Assembly: GCA_964588385.1 (NCBI GenBank)
Contig: CAZPPG010000014.1
Span: forward strand, 12,480 to 76,479
DNA from: JAHBWV01 sp964588385
Lineage (GTDB): Bacteria; Planctomycetota; Phycisphaerae; Phycisphaerales; UBA1924
Direction of reading: 5' to 3'
Length of the DNA: 64,000 nucleotides
In this document: positions 17,302-25,713 of the stretch, piece by piece
Layout of the letters: every line of letters starts with the position of its first letter
Numbering within the stretch: position 1 is the stretch's first letter
Position numbers and translations under genes: made by a program
Notes under the pieces: model-generated
Database searches by the model: none
Told to the model about the DNA's origin: nothing
The model's input: the letters and a program-made list of their open reading frames with translations, nothing else

Positions 17302-18747
17302 TCAGTGCCGCAGCCCGTTGGCGTGTTCCCAGCGGATCTGATCGGCCATGCTTGCGAAGCTGGGCCGTTCGGGTGCGGATGCCGGCGCCGACTCGGACGG
17401 GGACTGGGGATCGGACTCGGGTTCGGATACGGGCGTCTCCACGGAGGCGTCCGGGGGCGTGGCGGGCGTGGGCTCGGGCGGCTCTTCGCGGCTGTCGCCC
17501 TCTGCCTGATTCACATCCGCCGGCGGGCGTTTGCGCTTCTCCGCCTCTTCCTTGCGTGTAAGTTGCTCATCCAGCGCGACCAGTTGTGCCGCGACGAGCG
17601 AGTGCTCGCGCTTGACGACGCCCACCGTGACGGCCTGCGCGAGCTGCGACGTGGTGAAGACCGACTCGCCGTTCTCATCGGTGTGATGCGGACGAACGCT
17701 GCCCACCATGTCGGGCAGTTCTTCTTCGGGGATGCCGTCGCGCGTGGGCGTGCCCGGGAGCGACCAGCGCCACACGCCCTTGAAACTCTCTTTGATGGCC
17801 CTGACACCGAGGGCTTCCTTGACACGCTGGAGCGTGCGCCACGACACGCCATCGCGTTCGGCGTTCTCGCGCAGGGTCTTCGCATCGACTGGGCCCTGGG
17901 CCAGCGCGTTGCGGAGCCAGGTGTGGGCATCGCGTGTCTCGCCGAGTTCCTCCGGCTCGATCGGACGCTCCAGGTCTTCGATCGTGGTCGCGATGGTCGC
18001 GGGCTCGTAGGCCACGCGCCCGTCCGTGAGTCGGTAGGCCAGCGCATCGGTGCGGGCCGCGACGTTCGCCTTCACCGGCGCGAGGATGCGTCGATCCGGA
18101 TCGACCGTGTCCTTGACGACGGCGAGCACGACCCGGGCCGCCGCTGTGAACGCGAGCGAGCCCATGGCGCGATACATCGTGCGCGTCTGCTGGCTCTTGT
18201 TCAGGTGCGTCACCAGCACGATGGCGATCTTGTTCGTACTCGCGATGGTGGCCATGGCGCCGAGCAGCGTGCGGACCTCGGCGTTGGAGTTGGCATCCGC
18301 ATCGCCCAGGTACGCGGAGATCGGATCGACGACGATGAGGCGGACGCCCGGGAACCGCTTGATCGCCTGCTCGATGAGGTAAAGGTCGCGATCGAGGCGT
18401 GGCATCCGTGGCTGGCCCTGTGAGCCGTAGCGCACGCCGCGGACGGCGTAGATCATCGACGGGTCCGCGCCCATGGAATCCAGTCGCGGCCGGATGGTGT
18501 CGGCGGGATCATCCTCGGCCGAGAGGATGACGGAGCGCACGGGAACGCCGAAGGGGTTGCGTGCATCGGGCAGATCGTGGGCACGCGAGAGCCGAGCCGC
18601 GAGGTCGAGCGTGAGAAAGCTCTTGCCCAGGCCCGGATCGCCCGCGAGGAGCGTGAGCTTGCCGAGCGGGATGCGCCCCGGCCAGAGCCAGTGCATGGAT
18701 TCGGGCGCGACCTCCGAGAACGGCGTGAGAACGACGGAATCGGACAT
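17302..18747 (-). CDS. RepA-like AAA/RecA-fold ATPase
   Basis: Predicted hexameric RecA-fold ATPase of the AAA_25/RepA replicative-helicase type. Walker A is GDPGLGKS (residues 36-43) and Walker B LIVVDPISAYLGD (about 138-150). SAEDDPADTIRPRL and VLVTHLNKSQQT are further family motifs. Residues of about 290-350 look like the winged-helix segment seen in phage and plasmid relatives (GVSWRTLQRVKEALGV, GVWRWSLPG). The last 90 residues are disordered, Pro/Glu/Ser-rich. GGGAGG lies just before ATG 18747. Such ATPases normally sit beside primase, integrase or excisionase genes on mobile elements; here it is alone, between two directly oriented copies of an intergenic repeat. It may be a relic of an integrated element or a domesticated gene. 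Confidence 0.8.
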   Translation of the reverse strand: MSDSVVLTPFSEVAPESMHWLWPGRIPLGKLTLLAGDPGLGKSFLTLDLAARLSRAHDLPDARNPFGVPVRSVILSAEDDPADTIRPRLDSMGADPSMIYAVRGVRYGSQGQPRMPRLDRDLYLIEQAIKRFPGVRLIVVDPISAYLGDADANSNAEVRTLLGAMATIASTNKIAIVLVTHLNKSQQTRTMYRAMGSLAFTAAARVVLAVVKDTVDPDRRILAPVKANVAARTDALAYRLTDGRVAYEPATIATTIEDLERPIEPEELGETRDAHTWLRNALAQGPVDAKTLRENAERDGVSWRTLQRVKEALGVRAIKESFKGVWRWSLPGTPTRDGIPEEELPDMVGSVRPHHTDENGESVFTTSQLAQAVTVGVVKREHSLVAAQLVALDEQLTRKEEAEKRKRPPADVNQAEGDSREEPPEPTPATPPDASVETPVSEPESDPQSPSESAPASAPERPSFASMADQIRWEHANGLRH

Positions 18748-19189
18748 GGAACCTCCCTCCCCATCTCTCTCTCTGGCACGCTCCCCTCATGCCACACACG
18801 CTCCTCACACACTCGCGGCACGCGCTGGCGTGGCTCCCATGAGGCGGGAGACACGGGGTCTCGGGGCGTGGGAGGCGTGGAGGGGCGTGGAATCGTGTGG
18901 CGGACGTGAGTGGGGGCGAGCGCGAGAGATCGAAGGGGTGGCCAGGGGTGTGGATGTCGGGCACGCACGCTGCGAGCCCTCACACACCCCGGCGGCCACG
19001 GGCGTGTGGGCGCGCAAGGGGACCGACACGCGAGAGGCGGATCGCGCAAGTCGTTGCGGATCAGGCGTGGAAAAATGTTGCGGAAATCAGACAGACCTGA
19101 TTCGGATCAGGGGTGTTTGGGCGCGCAAGGTGGGCGGAAGGGGCAGAGGGATGAAGGCCACAAGACCGCCGCGCGAGCGAGGGGGGTAT
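18748..19189. other. Gene-free region upstream of the RepA-like ATPase
   Basis: No credible gene on either strand. The part next to the ATPase start is a CT/CA-rich low-complexity run. Further upstream GGGCGCGCAAGG occurs twice (about 19009 and 19118). A perfect 6-bp hairpin CCTGAT-TCGG-ATCAGG lies at 19096-19111 beside direct GCGGATC words. These could be operator or origin-like sites for the ATPase locus, but nothing proves it. Confidence 0.4.
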
Positions 19190-19318
19190 CCAAGAACGCC
19201 AAGAATGCCAGCGTGCGCGGGAGAGGGGCGGTCATGTTGGGTTGGGATGCTGCCAGGCGAAGGACGCCACGCCGTACCCCCACGCGCCTACGAGATGGCG
19301 GTCTTGGCGGTGTTGGGG
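19190..19318. repeat. Composite 3'-end stem-loop repeat, copy 2
   Basis: Same orientation and internal order as copy 1: CCAAGAACGCCAAGAATGCC at the left, then GCTGCCAGGCGAAG, GCCACGCCGTACCCCC, and GATGGCGGTCTTGGCGGTG at the right. The right 31 bases lie inside the 3' end of the zinc-ribbon protein gene (stop at 19288), so the repeat supplies that protein's last residues (SPNTAKTAIS). Confidence 0.65.
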
Positions 19319-19968
19319 CTGCCGGTCGGAACGGCCGTGCCGCACTCGGGGCAGGTGATGAGGCCGCGGACCGGGTACTTGCAGCGTGTGCAGAGCGAGC
19401 GGCGGGCGCGGCGGCGTGTGCGGAACGCGGCGAATGCTTCCATCACGAACGCGAACAAAGCAGCGTAGAACAGCGTGTTGATGAGGAGGCCGAGCGGCAA
19501 CGGACGCAGGGGCAGCCGGAGCGATCCAATCCCGGGACGAAGCGGGCCCGGCACCCATCGCGGAAGGTCCACCAACACCCCCTCTCGGTAGGCGCCGATG
19601 GGAATGGGGGGGCCTTTGCGTGCGAGTTGGAGGATTGACCACGAACGCATCGGCGCGCCCGCATGGGACATGTGCGCGATAAACGGGGATGTTGTCAGGC
19701 CGTCGCCAGCGTAGAACTGCCAATACGTCTGACCGATACCAGGCTCGATGAAGGCGACGTCTGGGCGCGGCAGCCCGGGCGGCAGCGCGTCATGGAAGAC
19801 AGGATTCAATGGGTCCGTGAGCGCCATCCCGGGTTGCGCGGAGGCCGGGCCATAGCTGAGAATCACCACGGCGACGAGCCAGTTTGCGAGCAGGCCCGCG
19901 AGAATGAGTGCCGCGAGCCGGAATGTGATGCGTCGCTTTCGCGCCACCTCACGCCTCCGAGAAATCAT
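19288..19968 (-). CDS. Membrane protein with C-terminal zinc ribbon
   Basis: Hypothetical 226-residue protein. There is one N-terminal membrane helix (about residues 17-40, LAALILAGLLANWLVAVVILSY), an extracytoplasmic domain of about 115 residues, a second membrane helix (about 157-182), and a cytoplasmic tail with a four-cysteine zinc ribbon, CTRC then CPEC. This two-helix/zinc-ribbon layout is a recurrent Phycisphaerae family whose role is unknown. The start overlaps the deoC stop by 20 bp on the same strand, suggesting translational coupling. The last ten codons come from repeat copy 2, so the original C-terminus may have been replaced when the repeat inserted. Confidence 0.65.
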   Translation of the reverse strand: MISRRREVARKRRITFRLAALILAGLLANWLVAVVILSYGPASAQPGMALTDPLNPVFHDALPPGLPRPDVAFIEPGIGQTYWQFYAGDGLTTSPFIAHMSHAGAPMRSWSILQLARKGPPIPIGAYREGVLVDLPRWVPGPLRPGIGSLRLPLRPLPLGLLINTLFYAALFAFVMEAFAAFRTRRRARRSLCTRCKYPVRGLITCPECGTAVPTGSPNTAKTAIS

Positions 19969-20929
19969 GCCCCGCCGTGTAGAGCCCGCGTGCTTCCTTC
20001 ACCAACTGGCGGAGGATGTCGTTGAGCAGCGTGGATGCGCCGAAGCGGAAGAGGTCGGGCGTGAGCCACGCGTCGCCGAGCGTCTCTTTGACCATCACGA
20101 GGTAGTGCAGGGCCTGCTTGGCGGTGCGGATGCCGCCCGCGGGCTTCATGCCGATCATCTCATCCGTCGCGAGGTAATGATCGCGGATCGCTTCAAGCAT
20201 CACCAGCGTCACCGGCATCGTCGCGGCGGGCTGCACCTTGCCGGTCGAGGTCTTGATGAACGCGTGCGGGGCGTCCGCGGCACTCAGCGCCGAGATCGCG
20301 ATGTCGCTCGCCCACCGGACATTGTCATACGTTTCCAACTCGCCGGTTTCCAAGATCACCTTGAGGTGGGCCGTGTGATGCTTGCCGACACAAGCGTGCG
20401 CGGTCTCATAGATCTCGCGCCAGACTTCCTTGTACTTGCCGGCGAGGAATGTGCCGCGTGAGATGACCATGTCGATCTCGTCCGCGCCGTCGGCGACGGC
20501 GGCTCGCACATCGGCGAGACGCACACGCAGCGGGTATTGCCCTGAGGGAAAGCCCGTCGCGACGGAGGCGACGTTCACGCCCGAGCCTTCCAGCAACGCC
20601 TTGGCGACAGGCACCAGCGCGGGGTAGACGCAGATGGCCGCGACGTGTGGCAGGCGCTCGCCGAAGAGTTCCTCGTCGCGCTCATAGGGGCGCACGGCCT
20701 TGCGGCAGAGGGAGCGGACCTTCTCCGGCGAGTCCTTGCCCTCCAGCGTCGTCAGGTCGAGCATGGAGAGGGCGAGCTTGAGGCCGGAGACCTTGGTGGT
20801 GGTCTTGATGGAACGCTTGGTGAAGGACGCCGCACGCTGATCGGCCATGACGCGATCGACGGTCATGCGTTGGGGGAGCGAGGGTGTCGGGGCGGGTGCG
20901 GCGCGAACGGGTGAGGCGGTGCGGGGCAT
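19949..20929 (-). CDS. deoC: Deoxyribose-phosphate aldolase
   Basis: Class I aldolase cleaving 2-deoxyribose-5-phosphate to glyceraldehyde-3-phosphate and acetaldehyde in deoxynucleoside catabolism. The Schiff-base lysine lies in FIKTSTGK. The second conserved lysine is in MKPAGGIRT, and GADEIDMVI and VKVILE-like (LKVILETGEL) strands are present. An N-terminal extension of about 60 residues precedes the TIM barrel, as in the longer actinobacterial/planctomycete type. ATG 20929 is chosen because TACACT ends 5 nt upstream (leaderless arrangement); the longer frame from 20980 begins before that promoter. An internal ATG at 20866 is possible. The product's acetaldehyde could feed the aldehyde dehydrogenase at 27 kb, which is inference. 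Confidence 0.92.
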   Translation of the reverse strand: MPRTASPVRAAPAPTPSLPQRMTVDRVMADQRAASFTKRSIKTTTKVSGLKLALSMLDLTTLEGKDSPEKVRSLCRKAVRPYERDEELFGERLPHVAAICVYPALVPVAKALLEGSGVNVASVATGFPSGQYPLRVRLADVRAAVADGADEIDMVISRGTFLAGKYKEVWREIYETAHACVGKHHTAHLKVILETGELETYDNVRWASDIAISALSAADAPHAFIKTSTGKVQPAATMPVTLVMLEAIRDHYLATDEMIGMKPAGGIRTAKQALHYLVMVKETLGDAWLTPDLFRFGASTLLNDILRQLVKEARGLYTAGHDFSEA

Positions 20930-20934
20930 GGGGA

Positions 20935-20940
20935 AGTGTA
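20935..20940 (-). promoter_or_regulatory. Leaderless -10 element of deoC
   Basis: TACACT on the minus strand ends 5 nt before ATG 20929 (gap TCCCC), with no Shine-Dalgarno. It is the same hexamer and nearly the same spacing as before the GH63 gene. Confidence 0.5.
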
Positions 20941-20977
20941 AGGCGTGGGTGCTGGGAGGGGAATGACGCCGTGTCCT

Positions 20978-21302
20978 CATGCCGAAGGCGTGGGGAGCCG
21001 TTCGCCGGGCTCGCGTCTTTTCACGCCGAAGGCGTGGCCGCCAGTAGCCGGGTGGTCAAGGGAGCGAAGCGACCGCGACCCCCGGAGAGCTTCGTTGAGA
21101 AGGAGATGTGAACCAAGATCTTCGTGAGTGTGGAAGCCATAAGAACAAGATAGCGACGAGCAGCCCGTCGGGCTGCGGTGTGAAGGGCCGAAGATTGATG
21201 GCGCGGCTCTTACCGGGGGTGTCGCTACGGCGAAGCGCCTCGCTCCACGCCCCGGCTACGAACGTCGAGGCCTTCGGCCTCGGGAGCAATCCGTTCCGGA
21301 TT
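20978..21302. repeat. REP/BIME-like inverted pair of palindromic units
   Basis: Gene-free stretch between divergent deoC and the peptidase, made of stem-loops. Unit A (21022-21090) is a CACGCC-GAA-GGCGTG palindrome, then TAGCCGGG, a GAGCGAAGCG core and CCCCCGGAGAGC. Unit B, read on the opposite strand (21282-21206), is CGAGGCC-GAA-GGCCTCG, then TAGCCGGGG, a GGAGCGAGGCG core and CCCCCGGTAAGAGC. So the two are homologous and inverted. Between and around them are GCAGCCC-GTC-GGGCTGC (21160-21176), AATCCG-TTC-CGGATT (21288-21302) and a lone CATGCCGAAGGCGTG (20978-20992). The layout fits REP elements mobilised by RAYT transposases, which planctomycetes carry; no such gene is in the window. Confidence 0.6.
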
Positions 21303-21361
21303 GAGCCGCCGTGTGTGATGCTGTTCCCAATCGCGTCGCTCCACGCTCTCGCGATCTGCCG

Positions 21362-21367
21362 TACCCT
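21362..21367 (+). promoter_or_regulatory. Leaderless -10 element of the M42-like peptidase
   Basis: TACCCT ends 6 nt before ATG 21374 with the gap CGCCCC. There is no ribosome-binding site. The hexamer is a weaker match (TANNNT only) than others in this group. Confidence 0.4.
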
Positions 21368-21373
21368 CGCCCC

Positions 21374-22615
21374 ATGAGTGTGAACACGCTGAGCGAGCAG
21401 GAGCGGCTGGGGCATCTGGATCTGGCCTTGCAGGTGACGCAGATTCCGACCGCGGCGGGGCGCGAGATGCGGGTCATTCAGTGGCTGCGGCGGTGGATCT
21501 CGGCCCGGCCGGAGCTGACGCTGACGACCGACGAAGCGGGCAACATGGTGGTGGCGATTCGGAATGCGCCGGCGGGGTCGAATGGAGGGGCGGGCGGCTC
21601 ACCCGTCTTTTTCACGGCCCACCTCGATCACCCAGCGTTCGTGGTGGAGCGGATGATCGCGCCGACGACGCTGGAGTTGTCGTTCCGGGGCGGCGTGATG
21701 GATGACTACTTCAAGGACGGTCGCGTGCGCCTCTGGCCGCGGACGGCAGACACAGAGTCTCTCGCCACGCCGATCGAGGGGACGCTCATCGGGCCATCGG
21801 TGGAGTCGGGCGGGTACAACAAGCACTGGCTCTGCGAGCTGGATTCGGCTCATGATGACATCACGCTCGGCGATGTGGCCACGTGGGCGGTTGCGCCCGG
21901 CGCGATCGAGGATGGGCTTATCAAGACGCTGGTGTGCGATGATCTGGTCGCGCTCGCCGCGGCGCTGTGCGCGTTCGACGTGCTGCTCAGGAAGCATCTG
22001 GCCGGCGAGAAGATCGAGGATGTGCGATTGCTCTTCACGCGCGCGGAGGAGGTCGGCTTCATCGGCGCGATCGCGGCGTGCCGCCTGGGCACGATCCCCA
22101 CGGGGGCACGCATCATCGCGCTGGAGAACTCCCGCGCGTTCGCGGATTCACCGATCGGCGGCGGGCCGATCGTTCGCGTCGGTGATCGATTGAGCGTCTT
22201 CTCGCCCACGCTCTCGGCGGCGGTCGCGCTGCGTGCCGAACAGATCGCCGGAGCGCCCGCCACGCCCACAGCCCAGCAGAAGGCCGATGCTGGCTCTCAG
22301 AGCGGCCCCAAGTGGCGCTGGCAGCGAAAGCTGATGGCGGGCGGGGCGTGCGAGGCGACGGTCTTCTTCGCGTACGGGCACGAGGCGACGTGCGTCTGCC
22401 TGCCTCTGGGGAACTACCACAACATGGCGGACCTGGATGCCGTGCAGGCCGGCACAAACACCACGCCGCCGAAGGTGGATCGCGAGTTCGTGTCGGTCGC
22501 GGACTTCCACGGACTGGTGGACCTGCTGATCGCGTGCGGCGAGAAGCTGCCGCAGGCACCGAGCACGATGGAGCGGATCGAGAAGCTGTGGCATGAGCGG
22601 CAGGGCGTGCTGTAG
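21374..22615 (+). CDS. M42/M28-type zinc aminopeptidase
   Basis: Cytoplasmic co-catalytic metallopeptidase of 413 residues. Metal ligands and the catalytic base are recognisable: His-x-Asp in FTAHLDHP (about residue 81), the bridging Asp in VCDDLVAL, Glu-Glu in FTRAEEVGFIGA, Glu in IIALENSRA, and the last His in GNYHNM. The order matches the M42/M28 clan MH fold. An insert of about 60 residues between IALENS and the final His is longer than in typical M42 enzymes. ATG 21374 is chosen because it sits 6 nt after a -10-like TACCCT, and the upstream extension in frame runs into the divergent promoter region. Substrate is probably small peptides, but that is unproven. Confidence 0.82.
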   Translation: MSVNTLSEQERLGHLDLALQVTQIPTAAGREMRVIQWLRRWISARPELTLTTDEAGNMVVAIRNAPAGSNGGAGGSPVFFTAHLDHPAFVVERMIAPTTLELSFRGGVMDDYFKDGRVRLWPRTADTESLATPIEGTLIGPSVESGGYNKHWLCELDSAHDDITLGDVATWAVAPGAIEDGLIKTLVCDDLVALAAALCAFDVLLRKHLAGEKIEDVRLLFTRAEEVGFIGAIAACRLGTIPTGARIIALENSRAFADSPIGGGPIVRVGDRLSVFSPTLSAAVALRAEQIAGAPATPTAQQKADAGSQSGPKWRWQRKLMAGGACEATVFFAYGHEATCVCLPLGNYHNMADLDAVQAGTNTTPPKVDREFVSVADFHGLVDLLIACGEKLPQAPSTMERIEKLWHERQGVL

Positions 22616-22655
22616 AGGTGTGGAGACGTGAAAGTGGGGGGTGTGGGCGAGGGAG

Positions 22656-22720
22656 CGTGCAGGGCCCAAGACCGCCACCCTGCACGCGTACACGTTGGCG
22701 TTCTTGGCATTCTTGGCGTA
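22656..22720. repeat. 3'-end stem-loop repeat, copy 3
   Basis: Single unit 40 nt after the peptidase stop. GCCCAAGACCGCCA (22664-22677) can pair with TTGGCGTTCTTGG (22695-22707), as in copy 1. CGTGCAGGG (22656-22664) can instead pair perfectly with CCCTGCACG (22678-22686), so two mutually exclusive folds are possible. The 9-base period TTGGCNTTC is repeated at the right side. Confidence 0.6.
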
Positions 22721-22764
22721 CTTGAGCTCGCACCGAGGGGCGAACGCGACACGCCCGCTCGCTG

Positions 22765-22770
22765 TACCAT
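22765..22770 (+). promoter_or_regulatory. Leaderless -10 element of the VWA protein gene
   Basis: TACCAT ends 5 nt before ATG 22776 (gap CTCGC). It also helps set the start: the longer open frame from 22641 runs through the repeat at 22656-22720 and is not coding. Confidence 0.5.
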
Positions 22771-22775
22771 CTCGC

Positions 22776-25637
22776 ATGCGCATCGGACGCGTGATCCTGC
22801 CGACCGGTATCTCGCTGGCGATCCACGCCGCGTTGCTGGGGCTGGTCGCGCTGGCGACGTGGACGGTCGTGCGTCCCGCGCCGCGTCAGATGCCGACGGT
22901 GGAGTTGTCGCTGGATGGGCCTCGTGAGACACCTCGCGAGCCGCCTCCACCGGTCACGCCGCAGCCCGATCAGCAGGTTCCGGAGGCCCCGTCAATCAGC
23001 CGGCTTGCCGAATCGCTGGCGCTGCCCGAGCCCGCGCGGGACGCTGTTGCCGCGCCCACGATCGCCCCGAGGACCGACGCGAGCAATCCGAAAGAGATCC
23101 GCATCGCGCCGGGAGCGGGCGCGACGGGACCGGCGTCGTTCGCGGGCGTGACCTCGCGCCGGGCATCGTCGGTGGTCTTTGTCGTGGACTGCTCGGGCTC
23201 GATGGTCTCCGCCATGTCGATCGTGCTGGAGGAACTCGGCCGCTCGCTGGAGCGGCTCGCGCCCGACCAGCGTTTCGCGATCGTGCCGTTCCGTGGGGCC
23301 GACAGCGCGGATGCGCCCGCGACGTTTCCGGCGCGCCTCGCGCTCGTGCCCGCGACCGATTCGAATCTGCGTGAGGCCCGCGCGTTTCTGCGCACCATCG
23401 CGCCTGGCGGCCGGTCCGACCCGCTCGCGGGACTGGGCCCGGCGCTCGCGCTCAAACCCGAGGCGATCTTCTTTCTCGCGCGCAGCATCCCGCGCACCAC
23501 GGGGGAAGGAACGGGCACCTGGGGCCCCGGCGAGCGCACGATCATGGCCGAACTCGATCGGCTCAATCCGGAGTTTGAGCGGAAGGGCGGCGTGCGGGCT
23601 CGCGGCACGCAGATCGCCGCGATCCAGTTCCTCCAGCCCGATCCGACGGGCATCATGCAGTCGATCGGCATGGCGCACGGGCGCGGGTCAACGGGCTACA
23701 CGGTCCTGACGCTCGAACAACTGGGGCGAGCAGAACTCGCTCCCGCGCCGAGCGCCCGCCAGCTCGCGGCGGACCTCGACCGCGCTTCGGCGATGCTCGC
23801 GGAGCTCTCGCGAGATGCGACCGATGCCGCGGTGCTGGTCGGGCTTCCGACCGACGATCAGATCAAGCGAACCCGTCGAGCCGCGATGGATGCGATGAAC
23901 CTCGTCGATCAGTCGGCGGCGATGCTCGGCATCTCGGAGGATGGGCCGGGCGGCGTTGGCGGGTTGATGGGGGAAGGAAGCGGCGGGGATGATCCGCGCA
24001 TCGTGCTGCTCGGAGCCCGCGCCGCGTTGCTCCTGGCCGCATCCGACCCGTCGCACGAGTTTCGCGCTTCGCTGCTGGAGCGTGCGGCACGGGCCGTCAC
24101 GCTGCTCGATGGCGATGCGCTCGCGGATGGCTCAACTCGGGCGATGGCTGTCTCCACATGGGCACTGGCGCACGGCTTGAGGCGTGAGCCTCCCGCGCTC
24201 GAACTGCGCGAGCGGATGGCGGAGATCCTCCGGGTCGAGCCGGGGCTCGCATCCTCGTCGCTTGAACTCACGCTTGCGCTGCTCTTTGTCGAGCGAGGCG
24301 AGGGAGCGAGCGTGCCCGCGATCGACTGGAGCAGGCCGCCGTTCGTCGCTTCTGACGGTAAGAGTGGACAACCGCCGACAGACCCGGGCGCTGCGCTGCT
24401 CTCGTGCGATGCGATGGCGCGTGTCGCGCGCATGCCGGGTGAGTCGGTGACCGGTGCGGAAACTGCGCCGTTCGACGCCCCATATGCAGCATTCCTCGCG
24501 CTCGACATTGAGACGCCCACGCCGCCCGAGCGCGAGGCGATCGTGCGCAAGCGTTTGGAGCGGTTGCGAGGGATGCCACCTGCGCCCGACGGCGGCGAGC
24601 CCCTGGAGCGGATCGGTGCCGCGCTCGCGTCCATCTCGTCCAGGGCCACTGCCCCATCTGCAGAGTTGGGGGAAGCATTCGAGGTGGAACTGACGCGCCT
24701 GCTGGCGATTGCGCCGCCTCTGGGCGTTGAACTGGTGCTGGAGGCAGCGGTCGTGCTGCTCGATCGCGAGGATGAAAGCGTTGGGGGCCTGCGACTGGCC
24801 TCGCGGCTCGCGGCGATCGCGGGCGATTCGGCACGAACCCGCGAGGCACACCAACGAGCGACCGAAGCGTGCATGATTGCGCTCGTGCGTCTGGTGGAGC
24901 GGGCGCCATCGGATCAGACCATCGAGTCTCTGATAGAACTGGTTGGTTCGTCGAATGCCTCCGATACCGCGCCGTCCACTCGGGATGCCGCGGCCCTCAT
25001 TGCGGCTTCCGCGCTCATCGATACGGCTCGTGAGCCCACATGGTCCGATGTCCGAGCGTACGACCTGCTCGCGCTTGTCTCCGACGTGCCCCCGGGGCGT
25101 GAGTCCGCGGCTCGGCTCGCGGAGCGCCTTGATACCCGGTTGGCGATGCTGGCCATGCGTGATGGTGATGTCGATCGCCACGTCGTGAGCATGCGTCGAT
25201 CGGTGGAGTTGTCCAGATCGCTCGGGCGCGAGCCGTCGGTGAAGACACTCGACGCGATCGCGACGACATTGGTGGACCTCGGGGCTCCGGAAGCGGTCGA
25301 GGCCTGCCGCGCGCTGCTTGCTCATCCGCGTGTGATGTCGCTCGAGCGAGGGCAGGTCGGCGCGGAGATCCTTCTGGCCCGCGCCCTGACGAATGCGGGC
25401 GACGATGCCGGCGCGCTTGTTGTGCTGGTGCCGCTGGCCCAAGCGATGCCCGAACCGGGTCCGGTCCCGCCGGAGCAGTTCTGGCAGGTGTGGACGATGA
25501 CGCTCGAAGCCATGTCGCGCGCGGAGCCGGCACGTGCCCAGGAGGTTCATGGCCACTTGACGCGTCTGGGGCTCATCGATGAGACGCTCGGGGGCGATCC
25601 CTGGGCATCGCGGCTTCGGGCTCTCGCAAAGCACTGA
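22776..25637 (+). CDS. Large membrane-anchored von Willebrand factor A protein
   Basis: A 953-residue protein. One N-terminal membrane helix (about residues 7-32) is followed by a Pro/Arg/Glu-rich spacer (about 35-75, PRETPREPPPPVTPQPD), resembling the periplasm-spanning part of TonB-like proteins. A VWA domain begins near 140 with a complete MIDAS motif DCSGS (148-152). The remaining 600 residues are Ala/Arg/Leu-rich and helical, probably degenerate TPR/HEAT-type repeats, without recognisable catalytic motifs. VWA domains with an intact MIDAS bind a divalent metal and a protein partner. The gene is alone in its unit and converges on nothing; its partner is unknown. Codon use and base composition match the neighbours. 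Confidence 0.7.
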   Translation: MRIGRVILPTGISLAIHAALLGLVALATWTVVRPAPRQMPTVELSLDGPRETPREPPPPVTPQPDQQVPEAPSISRLAESLALPEPARDAVAAPTIAPRTDASNPKEIRIAPGAGATGPASFAGVTSRRASSVVFVVDCSGSMVSAMSIVLEELGRSLERLAPDQRFAIVPFRGADSADAPATFPARLALVPATDSNLREARAFLRTIAPGGRSDPLAGLGPALALKPEAIFFLARSIPRTTGEGTGTWGPGERTIMAELDRLNPEFERKGGVRARGTQIAAIQFLQPDPTGIMQSIGMAHGRGSTGYTVLTLEQLGRAELAPAPSARQLAADLDRASAMLAELSRDATDAAVLVGLPTDDQIKRTRRAAMDAMNLVDQSAAMLGISEDGPGGVGGLMGEGSGGDDPRIVLLGARAALLLAASDPSHEFRASLLERAARAVTLLDGDALADGSTRAMAVSTWALAHGLRREPPALELRERMAEILRVEPGLASSSLELTLALLFVERGEGASVPAIDWSRPPFVASDGKSGQPPTDPGAALLSCDAMARVARMPGESVTGAETAPFDAPYAAFLALDIETPTPPEREAIVRKRLERLRGMPPAPDGGEPLERIGAALASISSRATAPSAELGEAFEVELTRLLAIAPPLGVELVLEAAVVLLDREDESVGGLRLASRLAAIAGDSARTREAHQRATEACMIALVRLVERAPSDQTIESLIELVGSSNASDTAPSTRDAAALIAASALIDTAREPTWSDVRAYDLLALVSDVPPGRESAARLAERLDTRLAMLAMRDGDVDRHVVSMRRSVELSRSLGREPSVKTLDAIATTLVDLGAPEAVEACRALLAHPRVMSLERGQVGAEILLARALTNAGDDAGALVVLVPLAQAMPEPGPVPPEQFWQVWTMTLEAMSRAEPARAQEVHGHLTRLGLIDETLGGDPWASRLRALAKH

Positions 25638-25701
25638 TGGAGAGCGCGGACTCAGGGCCAGAATGAGAGCAAACCTCCGCGCCGCCCGATCGCCACCATG
25701 C

Positions 25702-25707
25702 GATAAT
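25702..25707 (+). promoter_or_regulatory. Leaderless -10 element of the PfkB kinase gene
   Basis: GATAAT, one base from the TATAAT consensus, ends 6 nt before ATG 25714 with gap CCGCCC. The in-frame extension up to 25579 lies upstream of it and inside the previous gene's end, so 25714 is preferred. Confidence 0.5.
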
Positions 25708-25713
25708 CCGCCC

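Noticed and set aside
22641..22775. N-terminal extension of the VWA protein containing LAFLAFLAY
   Set aside because: It is the translation of stem-loop repeat copy 3. The leaderless promoter and membrane helix put the start at 22776.
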